NCBI GenBank assembly: GCA_907163375.1
Contig: CAJQUW010007426.1
Location: forward strand, 124,001-188,000
Length of the DNA: 64,000 nt
Origin: Prostheceraeus crozeri
Lineage: Eukaryota; Platyhelminthes; Polycladida; Euryleptidae
Direction of reading: 5' to 3'
The position numbers were made by a program, and so were the translations under genes. The notes under the pieces were generated by a model that was not told where the DNA came from, did no database searches, and saw only the letters and a list, made by a program, of their open reading frames with translations. Positions 36,129 through 49,194 of the stretch are shown here, one piece after another (the stretch's first letter is position 1; each line of letters opens with the position of its first letter).

Positions 36129-37311
36129 GTTTCCACACTACCTCACTCTATCATTGCCTGAAACTCACATCTGCGCTTGCTACTTTCTTCAAGACCTATG
36201 ACATCCAACCTGACATGAATATAAGCGACCAAACCATTCTGAGTTCTCTCACTGCATTCGTGAGTACAAATGTGTTGAACACTGAAGCATTCAGTGATCC
36301 TATAGTAATGGAGTTGATTTTTTATCAGGGAGACATTTGGTTTAGAAGTAACCGCATCGGATTAGTAACCGACTGAAGTCATAGGGCTGCAGTGTACAAT
36401 AATCGAATTTATCGTCTACATTCACTTAACGTTGACTTCCAGTAACACAGCTTGAAATGATACATGCTTCAATGTTGATTCTATCAATGCAAGTTTTGAT
36501 TTGCAACGCACATTTAGTTTAGAATGAAACAACTAACCCCATGCACGTTTCAATTTACACATTTGATACTGTCATTTCGATACTGTACAAGTACTGATTT
36601 CCAAGGCACGCTTAGTTTAGAATGAGACGCTTCAGCTTACACATTTGATTCTGTTATTTCGATACATTATTCTGGAATACTGCGCTAGCACTATCATGAT
36701 CTACATGAAAGTTTCACCAACATAAAATTCATTGTCACTGCTGGTAGCGCAGTGCATTGAACCCTTGGTCTCTTACACCGCGGATATTAGTGTTTAACTC
36801 TAACAACTTTGATGTTTACGAATTTCACATGAGTCAAATTAAATCTTTCAATACACTTTTCTAACACAGACGGTACTGATTGACGAAACAGTGTTTGTGC
36901 ATTCACCTTTCGTGATTGCAAACCATCAAAACGCTTCTACTTTTTCAATCTGAATGTTGCATCTCCCACATACGTATGAGTCTTAAATTAAGTCTTCACA
37001 TGACCACACCTAGCGTTTATGAAACGTGATGAGCAGGTTTGATTCATTCTAGTTGATTCACTGTTGTCTGCATCGAATGTTGACTCTTCATCTCCAACAT
37101 TCAACGTTGGTAATGTCATGAAAACGCAACACGTTGATGTTACATTCTGAGTTTTACTTTAACGTTCATGAATTTAACGTTGGTTAACATTCCTACAACG
37201 AAGCACGTTAGAGTTTGGAGTGTACTCATTTACGAAACACCGATTCATTCTTCATGCCAATACGTTACTTTCAACTTTATTGCAGTAAACAGTCATCTAA
37301 CACGACTTTTC
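36129..37311. other. El-A intergenic with a ~100 bp direct duplication
   Basis: 36489-36587 and 36588-36670 are imperfect direct copies around TTTAGTTTAGAATGA and ACACATTTGAT. No gene is supported. Confidence 0.6.
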
Positions 37312-38734
37312 ATTCGTATGACAAGAGCTTGTTCACTAGAAAAGAGAGAAATCTGATGTGTTGCATGTGGTGCAAGGGTGGCCTCCCGTTTCATTCCATT
37401 CATCATTTCGTCTCCGTGATAGAGACAGTTCTTAAAAGAACTTATGGTTCATTCTCCCATGGTTGGCCAACTGTCGGGAGACAAGTGCAATGGAGATTTT
37501 ATGAGGTGACCTGTGGCAGATAGCTAAATGTCGCCCTGGCGGTCAGAGTACAACGTTGAGACGAAAGGCAACCACTTGGAAACATGACGCAGAGAGGTTC
37601 CACAAGGTATACCATTGCCCACGTCCGGTGCAGTACTCATCGCAACGGACTTCACCGCTGTCTCGAAAGAACGCCCACCCACAGGAAGTATGACACCGAA
37701 ATTTTTTCTCTACGATGGCTTTCAAATTTACCATGCCGATGCAGAATTTGACGCTGATTCCAAATCTGGTCTCTGTTTTCCCGTCCACCACGTCTCACCT
37801 CTAAACGAAGGCAGATAGGAACAAGCCATGTTTTCCACTGAATTTGTCTCACTCCCAGCTTTCAAACGAGCTATTGCATGACTTTGTACGATCTCTACAA
37901 CCAAGGTTGGAAGTCTCGTTCCAGAGGGGGGGGCGTCCTCAAAACTTTTTCTCTCCGATTGAGCTGGAAAGAAGTTCCTAGACCCAACATTGGCCAAAAC
38001 TTCCGAATTTGCACTCCGTTTTCCCATCCGAGGTCTCCTTCCTGTCGAAAAACGACTTTTCTCATCCCGAAACATCCAAAACCTGACTTTTCCATCTCTG
38101 ACGTTTTCCTGCCATTTTCCTCCCTAAACCCAGGAAAATAGGGCCAAACTGAGCCTTCCACTGCATTTTTCTCATTCTTAGCTTTCAAATGAGCTATCAC
38201 ACGACTTTGTACGATCCCTACAACCAAAGTTGGAAGATCGCTGCCGAGGGGGAGGTACCATCCCCCAACTCTCCAACTTTCCGCCCTGCACCGGTCTCTC
38301 CCTTGGTCTGCTTACCATCACATACTCGGCCGCCTCCCGACATCCTTTCCGACCTTCCATCCACAACCTTCCGGCCAAATCCCTATCCTAAAGAGGTCAA
38401 AACACGATCCTAGTGGACTTAAACAGGACACATACGATCTTCCGCGACTCAAAAGGGCCAAAATCCGAACCGCTGCGCCTCAAAAGGGCCAAAATCCGAA
38501 CCGCTGTGCTTCAAATAGGGCCAAATTCCGAACCACTGTTCCTCAAAAGGGCCAAAATCCGAACCGCTGTGCTTCAAATAGGGCCAAAATCCGAACCGCT
38601 GTGCTTCAAATAGTGCCAAAAATCCGAACCGCTGTGCTTCAAATAGGGTCAAAATCCGAACCGCTGTGCTTCAAATAGAGGAGAGGGCCAAATCTTGAAC
38701 CGGATGTGCCTCAAGTGGGAAAAATCTAACTACT
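37312..38734 (-). repeat. El-A right terminal inverted repeat (~1.4 kb)
   Basis: Inverse of the left TIR from its inner boundary (CTAGTGAACAAGCTCTT) to the terminal AGTAGTTAG. It contains two poly-C cores followed by TGGAACGAGACTTCCAACC-type sequence (near 37925 and 38245). It lacks the left arm's 26380-27430 stretch and some repeat units, so the two arms have diverged by deletion or unit number. Confidence 0.85.
38440..38695 (+). repeat. ~33 bp minisatellite in right TIR
   Basis: Inverse counterpart of 24790-25010: about eight units around GGGCCAAAATCCGAACCGCT. Confidence 0.9.
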
Positions 38735-38740
38735 ACTAAG

Positions 38741-39989
38741 GTTTTGAGAGTGTGGCTTCATCTGGAAAGTACGGTGAGGAATGTAGGCCAACATCCCTAT
38801 CTGAAGCCACTGTGTCAGTTCTTGTGCCGACTTGTACTGTGGACGCTCTTACTGAGAATCAGATTCTCATCCTAAATTTATCTAGGGAAAGTGCGAAAGC
38901 CACACCAGTCTGCTTTGAAGAATTGATAAACTGTTCTATGAAAAGGCACAGACGGCGAGGAGTAAGTTTGTTAGCCAGAAACTGTGATAACACAGTGACA
39001 CAAGGTGTGCCTGAAAATTATTGAGACCTTTATGAGGGATGAAATATCACATCTATGGTTTAAAATTCAATGTGTCGTAGAACAGTAGCGCTCTAGCAAT
39101 TATCTGACAAAAATTTGAGTCTTTCCGATTGACAAATCACTTCAAATCGCTGATTATCATAGATATACAAACGTGCGTGCAATAGGCATTACAGGCGGTC
39201 ACTTTTGGAAATTGTGTCGACGAAAGTTTTGATCAGGTTTTTCACCCAAACACGAATTTTGTTTGGCGAAACACTTGCTATGACTTCCAAACTCCATGTG
39301 GCTATGAAACTTTTCCCGTTCGACCACTTTCCGCTAGGCAAGGATGCCATCCGTGTCCGGTGATTCCGCTGAAGCTTGCAAAACATTTACTCGAGCAAAA
39401 CCAGTGCCCACCGATGAAATGTGGCGCTCATTGGCTTGCATGTAAGGAGAGCCATTTTTCACTTCTGGATATTGGATAATTAGCAAGAGGTTGGCATGGA
39501 CTTGTTTATCAAGGAAAAACTACTGATTGTGTTTGACCTTGGTTCCTCACGCCTTGAACGCCATTTGCTTTGCAAAAATGGCGCCATCTCAATCAGGAAT
39601 CGCTAAAGAGACATGAAGACTACGTAGTTTGACTACGTTGCTAACGACGAGATCTGGACCGAGAACCGGTGAGAAAATAGTGTAGGATCTGACCCCTTCT
39701 AGTTGAACCAACTCCATCTTTCATCAACAATGAGTTCCAATTCTTCCAAAAAACAAAGGAATACTTAGCACGTCGAAGTGTCGATGCTGTTTGGTAGTCA
39801 CCATGGCAAAGGCCTACTCGCCAGATTCAAACTTGTGTGATAGGTGTCTCTTTGACTGACTCGAGTGAGAAATCATGAAAATAGAGTTTAGAGATGAGGA
39901 TGTTGTTGTGGATTATTCTATCGAAATTTTTCGTTCAATTTCTCAAGAGGAGTTCTTGATCAAGGTCTGAAAATCTCTTAGACTGCTGA
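38741..39989. other. No gene recognised
   Basis: The 90-codon frame 38752-39024 starts next to the El-A insertion and has no recognisable domain. I do not call it a gene. The rest is non-coding as far as I can see. Confidence 0.45.
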
Positions 39990-41443
39990 GGAAATCTTAG
40001 GGCCCTACGAGTACTCGACTCGACTCGACATTTTGTTATACCGTTCGACTACTCTAACTATTCGACGAATACTTGAGCGATGATGAGTGTTCGAATCCAG
40101 TTGGCGAACATGTGTGAAAATATACTGTGTTTGCATAGCTTTCTTATTTCGATTACAATGAATTTCTTTAATGACTTACTACTTTAGAGGTTTTATTCAG
40201 CATTATTTTTTGGTCACAGCCTGGTCATGGAATATTGTTGAAGTTGCAGTGAAATGTTCTCTAAATTCAGTCACATTTAACGACGGACAATTACATCAAA
40301 AGGAGACGATTAATTATTCCTATCTCAATCTCTGTCCGTGGGTGCACCGTGTCACGCGGGAATCCATTGAGTGAGTGAATTTCTCTCATTTTATCTCCAC
40401 AGTGATGAATTTCAGAGCCACTTAGACAAGATGCAGGATTTTCTCTACGGCTAGCCTGAGCTCCCGCATTGCCAGGCGAAGCTGCTCAACTTGTGAATCC
40501 CAATGTTATTTACTTAATTTCTGTACCTTCTTATTTTTCACTGGACCACATTGACTAAACCTCAGGAAGAACCACTTCGCCACTGGCATTCGCCTACATG
40601 CTTCTTCGACTCCATATCTGTTAGTCAATAGCATCGCCGTCTGTCCTTGAATTCAACTTTCATTGAAAATGATGGTAGGTCACATCATAATGCTGTCATG
40701 GTACTGTATTACAATGAATTTCTCGATGTCGAGCTAACTGTCACTTCGGCTTTTTAAGGGATAGGTTTGGTAATGTAGTGAATGTGATCCACCTTATACA
40801 ATGTATATAAAGCTAATTGAAAAACGACAAACTGTTTTGCAGATTTCATGAGGAAAAGGGTCGTTATTCGTCCATTCCCCTTTTCCGCTGATTTTTGTAT
40901 GCCTTCTCTTACATGCTTTCTTTGGCGGACATCCATCAGTAGGACCCCTTCATATTAAAAAAACGTACCCAATATCAAAAATCAGACATACCCGGAAGGC
41001 CTCAGACATATGAGTGTTGCATGTAGATATCGCAGTTGCAGATGGGGTATAACATTATCCGGTTCATTTATCTGTAGAAATTCCTGTAGCGGTGTCATTG
41101 CCTTAGCACGCTGTTGACTAAAGTGATTCATCAGTCATCTCATCTGTTAGTATTCGAATCAATAGATCCTCCTGGTGACTCAGGGTCCAACCCTCAAACC
41201 TGGGGAAGAAGAGACAATAAACGAGGAGTAAGAGAAAGGTGACGTAGACGCTGCTACTCAGCCCATGCGCTCTACTAGTAATCTCTGCCAGGTATTCAGA
41301 ATAGTGGCACACTTGCTCAACAATCTTTAATAATACTTAATATCTATGGAAAATCTTTCCCGACTCGACTCGCCTCAACTCGAGTTTTAGCCGACTCGAC
41401 TCGAGGTTGCCAAAAGCCCGACTCGCAGGGCCCTAGGAAATGT
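39990..41443. mobile_element. 1.44 kb hAT-like non-autonomous element
   Basis: Element 39998-41435. Ends read TAGGGCCCTACGAGT and, inverted, TAGGGCCCTGCGAGT. Flanks GGAAATCT (39990-39997) and GGAAATGT (41436-41443) form an 8 bp duplication with one mismatch. Both subterminal zones are built of ACTCG/GACTCG words. No transposase is seen. Confidence 0.75.
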
Positions 41444-42959
41444 GATTGAATATGGAGGAGATCATGTAGCTAAATGAATGTCCCGTTCAGCTGAATGTCT
41501 CCTTATAGCACTTTCTAACAAAATTTGATAGACTTTCGTCAAAATCTGACTAAAAGTGTGATTAACTGAAATCATTTCTGATTGAATTTACATGATACTC
41601 GAAACTTTTGGTCTCTCGTTGCACTTAAAATGGTAGATTTTTCTGAGCGTGCTCAAGAAAGGTGCATTTTATTATTTTTATCACATTCTTCATGAATAAT
41701 AAGCTTAAGCCTAAGCTGCGTTTATCTTATAATCATCATCGAAAAAAGCAAACTCGTCAATTCAATTGGTCTACTAAAACAGTCTCAATAACTTTTAGTC
41801 ACACCTTATGTACAGGGCTGCCACTCTTATCAAAAATAAAAACCGGAAAGTCAAATCGAAATGCCCCCCCCTAGATAACGTAGTCGTGGGCCCCCTCAAA
41901 GTAAGAAACTTACGATTATTCGATATCACACAACCCGGTAAGTTTTGAAAGCGTTAAAGCAGAAGTTGGGTCTCTTCTAGCAAAGATGCTTCTGACTCGT
42001 CACAGTTAGCAAGTAAATGTACATGATGCTTATTCAATACTCAGCTTCATCAAGGTGCACTAGAAGACATGACTCGAGCAGCTACTATTTTCAGGAGAAC
42101 CGTTTTCGAAGGTTAGACAGAGTGTACTACAAAGACCCCTCTGCCCTCCCCCTATTGCAAAATCAGCATGAAGTTATTGAACGATTGACGATTTCAGCTC
42201 GATATAAAGACTGCATATTATCGAATAATCTACATGTAGGTCTATGGATGATTTTACTTAACTGTTTCAAAGACAAGTTTCTTAATTTCGATCAAAGATT
42301 TTACATTCAAATTTATAATGCAGTATTTCTCGTGCAGCTTTGCCATTTTCTATTAATCGTGCCATGACGTCACACGGTGCAAGATCCCGTCTTTATTGTG
42401 AAGAATTTTCATGATACCACTAGGAAATTGCTATTCAGTTGTTCTACGTTTGGAAGACCGCTTCAGCAGAGCGGTCTGGTCATAGCAAATATCTTCATAC
42501 AAAATCCATGGTCAGCGCGGTCTAAATGCTTGGGCAAACCATTTTCTTTGAGAGAGCCATCATTCTTTCGAGAAATCGATAATGTGTGGTAAAATCTTCG
42601 TTTCTATGCTGCATAAAATATACCGAATGTCATGAAGGATGGAATATCTTCATGCAGGATGGAATGCCAGTGCACTACTACAGACCCATCGTAAATTATT
42701 TAAACAGCAATTCTCCTAAATCCAGGAATGAGAGCGCGGTGTCAGAAAAAAATCCGGAAGATATCTTCTATGAACCCAAACGTTACCTTTCTTGGGGCCC
42801 CCTTTTCAGTTTTGATATGATTACAAGTAATCCAAGATTCAATTTTAAATAGTTATGAATCTTTATGCGCCTACACATTATATACCATATACTGCGAGTA
42901 AAAATACATTATTAATGCATTAAGACCATAGATAATAATAAATTAGAGCTTAACCATTT

Positions 42960-44350
42960 TGAGGCAAAGTATCGCAGACAAAAACCTCCAGCCTTTTATG
43001 AGTGTAACTAGTAGAGCTTTGATGTTTTTAAAGCGCCACAGGCGAAACCTGCTCCCTTTTGGGAGTATAACTAGTTCAATTTTAATGTTTTATAAAGAGC
43101 CGCAGGCAAAACCTAGAGCCTTTTGGGAGTGCAACTAGTAGAATTTTGATGTTTTATAAAGCGCCGCAGGCAAAACCTCCAGGCTATTGGGATAAGCCTC
43201 TGACTGTTTAATTCTCTAATATTTAGCTGGATGAATAGAATGAATGTTCAATATATCCCTCTTTTAGAATTTCTCAAAATTAGGGTACTTTGAAAAATTC
43301 CCACTTTGAAAAAACAATCCCGGTAAAATCTGGTTTTATTTTAAACAACGAATGAAACGAATTATCAGAGAGTCTATAAAGTATCAAATCAATTCACTGG
43401 TCTTCTTCACAGTCATAGCAAATGTAATGTACTTTTCCATTTGCTACAGCGCAATCCTCGTGTACCCACGATCCACATTGAGTGCATTGTATCCAGTCAA
43501 CCTGAAGACCACATCTTAGGTCATCACTATGCTCCCCATCACAGAACTGACAGAAGTTACTTGTGTCACTTGTTTATGTTTGAGGCTGTGTATCCATTAC
43601 AACAGGTTGAGTTGGATTGGAGATATTTCGAGATTTTATTTTCTTCATAGGCATATTTTCTTTACCTTTGTTTCTAGGAGTGCATTCTTTTTTCTTCTCT
43701 GATTGTTGAACTTCGGAAACATAGTTGGAGGTAGTCAAGACACCGGATATCTTTGGTCTCTCAGCTGCTTCATTCTTGTTGCTCACACGATGAGGTTTAT
43801 AAAGCTGGAGAGGCATAACGCTCATCCCATATTACCCGCCATGCAGATCTTATTTCAAAAGCTATAAAAATATTTGATAAAATTATTAAATTGAAAATTG
43901 AAATATTGGAAGCATAGCACAAGACCCAAGCTTCCATATCCAATGCATTTCATTTCATGAGAAAGTTTGATTGATGATATAATAGTAGCTTTACTGAAAT
44001 CTGAATTTTAGATCAGCCCTATTTTTGACCTACAAAAATTCGTATATCACTTGTGTTTTAATCACTCAAGCGGAAATATGCAGCCGATTTCGCTTAAATT
44101 TTGTGTTTGCAGCTAATGATCACATCAATAAGTAACCACCTTCATTATTCCAAAATATTTGCAGGAAGTATCTTTTTTCGAAGATATTTGTTAAGTGTTC
44201 CATATTACCCGCCGTCCCATATTACCTACACCTACCCTAGTAGAATTTTGATATTTTCAAAGCCCTGCACGCGAAACCTCCAACCTTTTGAGAGTATAAC
44301 TAGTAGAATTTTGATGCATTTAATGCTCTGCAGGTGAAACCTCCTGGAAT
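42960..44350 (+). repeat. ~70 bp repeats around CGCAGGCAAAACCTCC
   Basis: Four tandem units at 42960-43195 and two more at 44235-44345, each with a GAGTRTAACTAGTAGA-like start and GCAGGCAAAACCT-like end. The two groups are separated by the transposase remnant at 43394-43825. Confidence 0.75.
43394..43825 (-). pseudogene. Transposase C-terminus with PHD-like finger, one stop
   Basis: The frame opens at 43825 (MSVMPLQLYKPHRV), runs through a Lys-rich stretch (CTPRNKGKENMPMKKIKSRN), meets an in-frame TAA at 43574-43576 and continues in the same frame to TGA at 43394. The part after the stop is a Cys/His finger: CQFCDGEH, CGLQVDWIQCTQCGSWVHED and CYDCEED, with the WIQC..C..WVHE.C signature. This tail is common at the C-terminus of pogo/jerky-like DDE transposases, and the whole is most likely such a remnant. 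The catalytic domain is absent. A host PHD protein fragment is a less likely reading. CCCATATTACCCGCC occurs just upstream (43826) and again at 44213. Confidence 0.5.
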
Positions 44351-45289
44351 GTATAAAGCACTTTCTCGGCATTACATTATCAAACAGGAATTAGGCCTAC
44401 AACTTTTCTCAGCTCCATGTTATTTCAAAATGTCATGATGAGGGAGGTTTTTGTGAATCAAAATTTCTTGGCGTTTGTAATGAGTTTCATACTGTATAAG
44501 TAACAATTAATACTCACTACAACAAATAAAATTGTTTTGCCACAGAATCGACTTGGACAATCACCATGACATTGTACATGCAGCCTACAAGTGAATCTGT
44601 GTACTTTTTCCTTACAATCCATTTCATTTGAATTGGAAGGGTAGTTTCAGAATTAGAGAGAATTTTTGAATGTACCGGTATGCGGAATTTCTACACGAAA
44701 ACTACACGAAAAGAAATCCTTGTCACTTCTGAAGTTGTCTGCGAGATTTAAATTTTCGCTGGTGTCTTCGCCTAAATTTAGCCGCTTTTGCAACAAGTGA
44801 TCGTACAAAATATTCTTTCGTCACTCCCTTGTGTTCCCGAAACTTTTTATTATATTTTTCTTTCATATTTTTCTGGCACGCTTCTTAAATGACACGTTCT
44901 GGAGAGCATCAAAGCGATCAGAATTCTATTCATAATAGACTCCATGATTGCGTATTACAACTTTCTCGTCAAGCATTCCCACCTAAATTTACTTCTTATT
45001 TCAAAACCTTTATTACTTGCGTTTCGTCCTGTTTCTTCAGGATTGACGAAAGGATCACTGACTTCATTATAGAAGAATCTTCTGCTCAAGAGTCAAGCGG
45101 ATTTTTAGAAAAAATCAGCTTTCAATTTGATCACCCTTAAAAATTGCAGGGTCATTAAGGTCCCCTAACAATCTGCATAAACCAGTTCATAATTTTAAAG
45201 AGCCCTATATATATAATCTAAAAGGGCCGCACATGCTCTTATATTTAAATGTGCCGGTCTCAATACTAAAGGCCACTTACCATATCAAA

Positions 45290-46490
45290 AGGCCCCCCAC
45301 GATCTTTAACGGCTCTGTTCACAATCTCAAAAGGGCATCCTCACGATCTTAAAGGGCCCCCTCATGATGTTAGAAGGGCTCCTTCACAATCTCAAAAGGG
45401 CCCCTCACGATCTTGAAGGGGCCCTTTCGAAGTCTCAAAAGGACCCCTCACGATCTTATAAGGCCCCTCATGATCTTAGAAGGGCCCCTCACGCAGTCTC
45501 AACAGGGCCCCCTCACGATCTTAAAGGGGCCCTTCGCAGTCTCAAAAGGACCCCTTCACGATCTCAAAAGGGCCCCTCACGCAGTCTCAAAAGGACCCCT
45601 TCACGATCTCAAAAGGGCCCTTCACAATGTCAAAAGGGCCCCTCACGATTTTAAAGAGGCCCCTTCGCAGTCTCAAAAGGACCCCTTCACGATCTCAAAA
45701 GGGCCCTTCACAATGTCAAAAGGGCCCCTCACGATCTTAAAGAGGCCCCTTCGCAGTCTCAAAAGGGCCTCTCACGACCTTTGAGGGGCCCCTCGCGATC
45801 TTATAGGGACCCCTTCGCAGTCTCAAAAGGGCCCCTTCACAATCTCAAAAGGGCCCCTTCACAATCTCAAAAGGGCCCCTTCGCAGTCTCAAAAGGTTTC
45901 CTCACGATCTTAAAGGGGCCCCTTCGCAGTCTCAAAAAGGGCCCCTCACGCAGTCTCAACAGGGCCCCCCTCACAATCTTATAGGGACCCTCCGCAGTCT
46001 CAAAAGGGCCCCTTCGCAGTCTCAAAAGGTTTCCTCACGATCTTAAAGGGGCCCCTTTGCAGTCTCAAAAGGGCCCCTTCACAATCTCAAAAGGGCCCCT
46101 CACGATCTTTAAGGGGCCCTTTCGCAGTCTCAACAGGGCCCCTCACGATCTTAAAGGGGCCCCTTCGAAGTCTCAAAAGGACCCCTTTACAATGTCAAAA
46201 GTGCCCCTTCGCAGTCTCAACAGGGCCCCTCACGATCTTAAAGGGGCCCCTTCGAAGTCTCAAAAGGACCCCTTCACAATGTCAAAAGTGCCCCTTCGCA
46301 GTCTCAACAGGGCCCCTTCACGATCTTTGAAGGGCCACACACCATCTTAGAAGGGCCCCTTCACAATCTCAGAAGGGCCCCTCACGATCCTAAAGAGCCC
46401 CTTCGCAGTCTCAAAAGGGCCCCTAACGATCTTAAAGCGGCCCCTTCACAATATCATAAGGGCCATTTTACAATCTTGAAGGGTCCCTTT
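45290..46490 (+). repeat. ~22 bp minisatellite, about 1.2 kb
   Basis: Roughly fifty imperfect copies of units such as GGGCCCCTTCACAATCTCAA and GGGCCCCTCACGATCTTAAA, which tend to alternate. Long translated frames across it are repeat artefacts. Confidence 0.92.
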
Positions 46491-46602
46491 CAAAATTTTA
46501 GTTGTTCAAAATCCAAATTAGTTGTGGCAGAACATTTTCTCACTACTTAGTTTATTCTAAAAAACCGGAATCCCGGTTAAAACCGGATGAATGGCAGCCC
46601 TG

Positions 46603-49190
46603 TATATATTTTGTATTTAGCGATATATTGATCACTTTGCCACCAAATAGAAACCAATCATAGGACGTCGTTGTTGCGAAGGAATAATCAAATTGATTTG
46701 ATAGTTGTTTATTGCGTGAAATGAAGTTCAATCTACTACCCATTATTGCGCCTCGTGCAAATAGTAAGGAGTACCGTGCATCCCCTTGGAATATTAAGCG
46801 ACTCACATGCAATTCATCAATTGCACAAAACTCAATAGGTAAGTCCTCTACCATATCATTGCACTGTGTACGTCAATGCCTTCACTGTATGTGCAGAATT
46901 ATGAACAAGGCATTAGCATCAGCATTCTATAACCAGTTATGGCAATTAATGACGCAGTAAGTTTTGTTAGTAAAGTTGCGAATCAGTCGATAGATGAAAA
47001 ACCAATACATATTAATTTTCAAATTGGCGGTGCCAACTTCAAATCACGCCATAGAGCTTTCGGGTTGGTTTTCCTCCGAGACTGGTGCGTATTCCATGAG
47101 ATGGACGAGTGGCACAATATGACACACTCCATCTATATCGATTCTAACCGTCGGTTAGAAAGAATTGCATATGCATTTTTCAAAATGCCGGTGTTAGCTT
47201 CGCATTACCACTCTATTTTGTGTTTTCGGGATATAACTTTATCTCCTAAAATAGGCCTGCGGCGATTTAGATGTAGAAAATTGCTGGCACAATATTGGTA
47301 ATGCTTATCTAATCTATTCGTGCTTGTCTCGTAAGTTTTGAATGCGTTTTTTAGAAGTGGTGGTGCTAACTTTACATCACCGCTATGCCGAACTTTCGGT
47401 TTTTGGGAGCTAACGATTTCTGCGAAACTAGAATCAATTCTTTCAAAAATGATGGGCGGCACATCCTTGCGCACTCCAAATGTATCGATCTGTGAGGCTT
47501 ATTTGGGTGACACACCCTTTTTCAGAGCAGCGATGCCAACTTCACATACGTTGCAATGAAATTTCGTGTATCATTCAAATGTTGCAGAGAACAGATTTCG
47601 AAGAGAACCCAGGCGTCTTGAATAAGCGCACCGATGGAAGCATTTCCAGTCTTTTCAAGCATCACGAGCATATGCATCATCTTCATTTTTCATTGAGAGC
47701 ATGAGCAATGACGTATAGAAAAAGCTAATTAAATAATAAAGGAATTAGTAGACCTAAATGAACGCCGATGCTAATGCAATAAAGTTAAGTTACAACTAAG
47801 CTTGATAATATCACCTATTGAAAGTAAAACGATTAAATAGATTCAAAATCACTTTATATGCGCTACACTTATGATCAGAAAAGATGAGGCACCTTGTGAA
47901 ACTGAAGCAATGGGTTACCGTTGCAACCAAAAATGACCCATTTTACTAAATTGTGTCAAACTTTCAAAACTTTCGTCGTCAATGCGCTAGGAAATAAAGT
48001 ATAAGAGTATCGGCGGAAAAGAAATTTAAGAATCCTGAAGTTGTAGAAACTGCTCAGTTTTCCTTTAAAGGGGCACTGAGCTTGTTTTGACATGTGAGCT
48101 CAAAACAATCTTCAGTTATATTTAGATCGAATGCGCGTGGTCGCACGCAATGCATCACTTCGTGGAAGGAGAAAGCGGCTGTTGTCCCGCTCATTGGCTG
48201 CCGAGTCGTTAGAAAGCGTCTATCATACCGACTGTGAACCATACTGAATGCTCTATTATTACATATGTGGATCACTGCAAATTGCAGTCTTGAAGAGTTA
48301 CATGTACAAATCAATCGCGCATTAACCTTCCGCAGCAAACAACAACACTGGTTCGGGCACGGCGCTACTCATTTTCCACACACAGGTATGGAAACAGCTC
48401 CAGTCATCTCTAGGCACAGTTCTGGGTTTGGTCATTTCCAGACTCGACCTTGCTAACAGTGTTTAGCGGCAATATACTTTCATTTTGTAAATTCACTGGT
48501 TTCATTTTCTCGCATTTTTTAGTTGGTTGGAAGTTTCGACAACTTGTTTACATATTTTCTGAAAAATTTTACTATGTATATGTGCGGAAAGAGGCAAAAG
48601 ATTATAAGGATTTCGTAAGAGATCGAATTTGATGCACTAAGAAGATACGATACATGTATTGTACACAATACTAAAAACAAACCGTCTTCCTGAAAGAATA
48701 TATTTCATGGCAACAATTATTTACGATTCATAAGGTGCAACATGATTTACTTAGAATTGAAGTACCATGTTTAACACCATGTGCTTTTCAGCATTTGTAC
48801 GATGATTTCGTAGAAAATTCAAATGAGAGATCGCCAAAGAGAAAGTGAAGACTTTATTTAACAGAACAAATAGTGTAAGGGAGCATGATGAATAGTCAAA
48901 AGCTTTCGATGCGCATGACACAAAGCATTTTGCATACATTGACACAAAGCACTGCATTCGAACGATGTAAATCGACAGTTCTTTCGTTCATTAATTAATT
49001 TCAGTCATTAGTTCGTTCATGGCACAAGCATTTTTCCTATTACTCCGTCCGAACACTATGATAAATAGCAGTATCACAACTTATCCAAGAAAGAACAAAA
49101 TTATTAAAACGCTGATTAGGCCTAGTGAATTGTAGTACCTAAGGCCTATATATGTCAAAAAAATATCATAATTTTTTTTAATTTCACATC
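46603..49190. other. No gene recognised
   Basis: Two or three weakly similar blocks share GGTGCCAACTTCAAATCACG-like sequence (near 47030, 47357 and 47528). Nothing else is supported. Confidence 0.45.
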
Positions 49191-49194
49191 CATA

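Larger units (their letters stand above)
24733..38740 (+). mobile_element. El-A: complete Polinton/Maverick-like element (13,996 bp)
   Basis: The element spans 24739-38734. The 6 bp ACTAAG is duplicated at 24733-24738 and 38735-38740. It begins AGTAGTTAG and ends CTAACTACT, and both ends continue as long inverted repeats. A 6 bp duplication, AG...CT ends and long TIRs are hallmarks of Polintons. The interior holds a family B DNA polymerase gene (plus strand, spliced, broken) and two small minus-strand ORFs related to its N-terminal module, together with TATA promoters and tandem repeats. No retroviral-type integrase, HerA/FtsK ATPase, adenain-like protease or capsid gene is recognised, although the size is close to normal (15-20 kb). 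It is either a deletion derivative or a different element class mobilised in trans. Confidence 0.85.
41813..46602. mobile_element. 4.8 kb hAT-like element, composite interior
   Basis: The ends are an 11 bp inverted repeat, CAGGGCTGCCA at 41813-41823 and inverse at 46592-46602, with ACCGG words just inside both. The flanking 8 bp do not match well (CTTATGTA and TATATATT), so either the duplication has decayed or the two ends come from different copies. The interior includes tandem repeats, a transposase tail and a minisatellite. Confidence 0.5.

Noticed and set aside
38752-39024. 90-residue ORF next to the El-A right end
   Set aside because: No recognisable domain, no promoter or splice site, and nothing to support it beyond length.
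45290-46490. CRISPR-like repeat array or repeat protein genes
   Set aside because: Units are contiguous and imperfect with no unique spacers, in an animal genome; the long frames are translations of a minisatellite.
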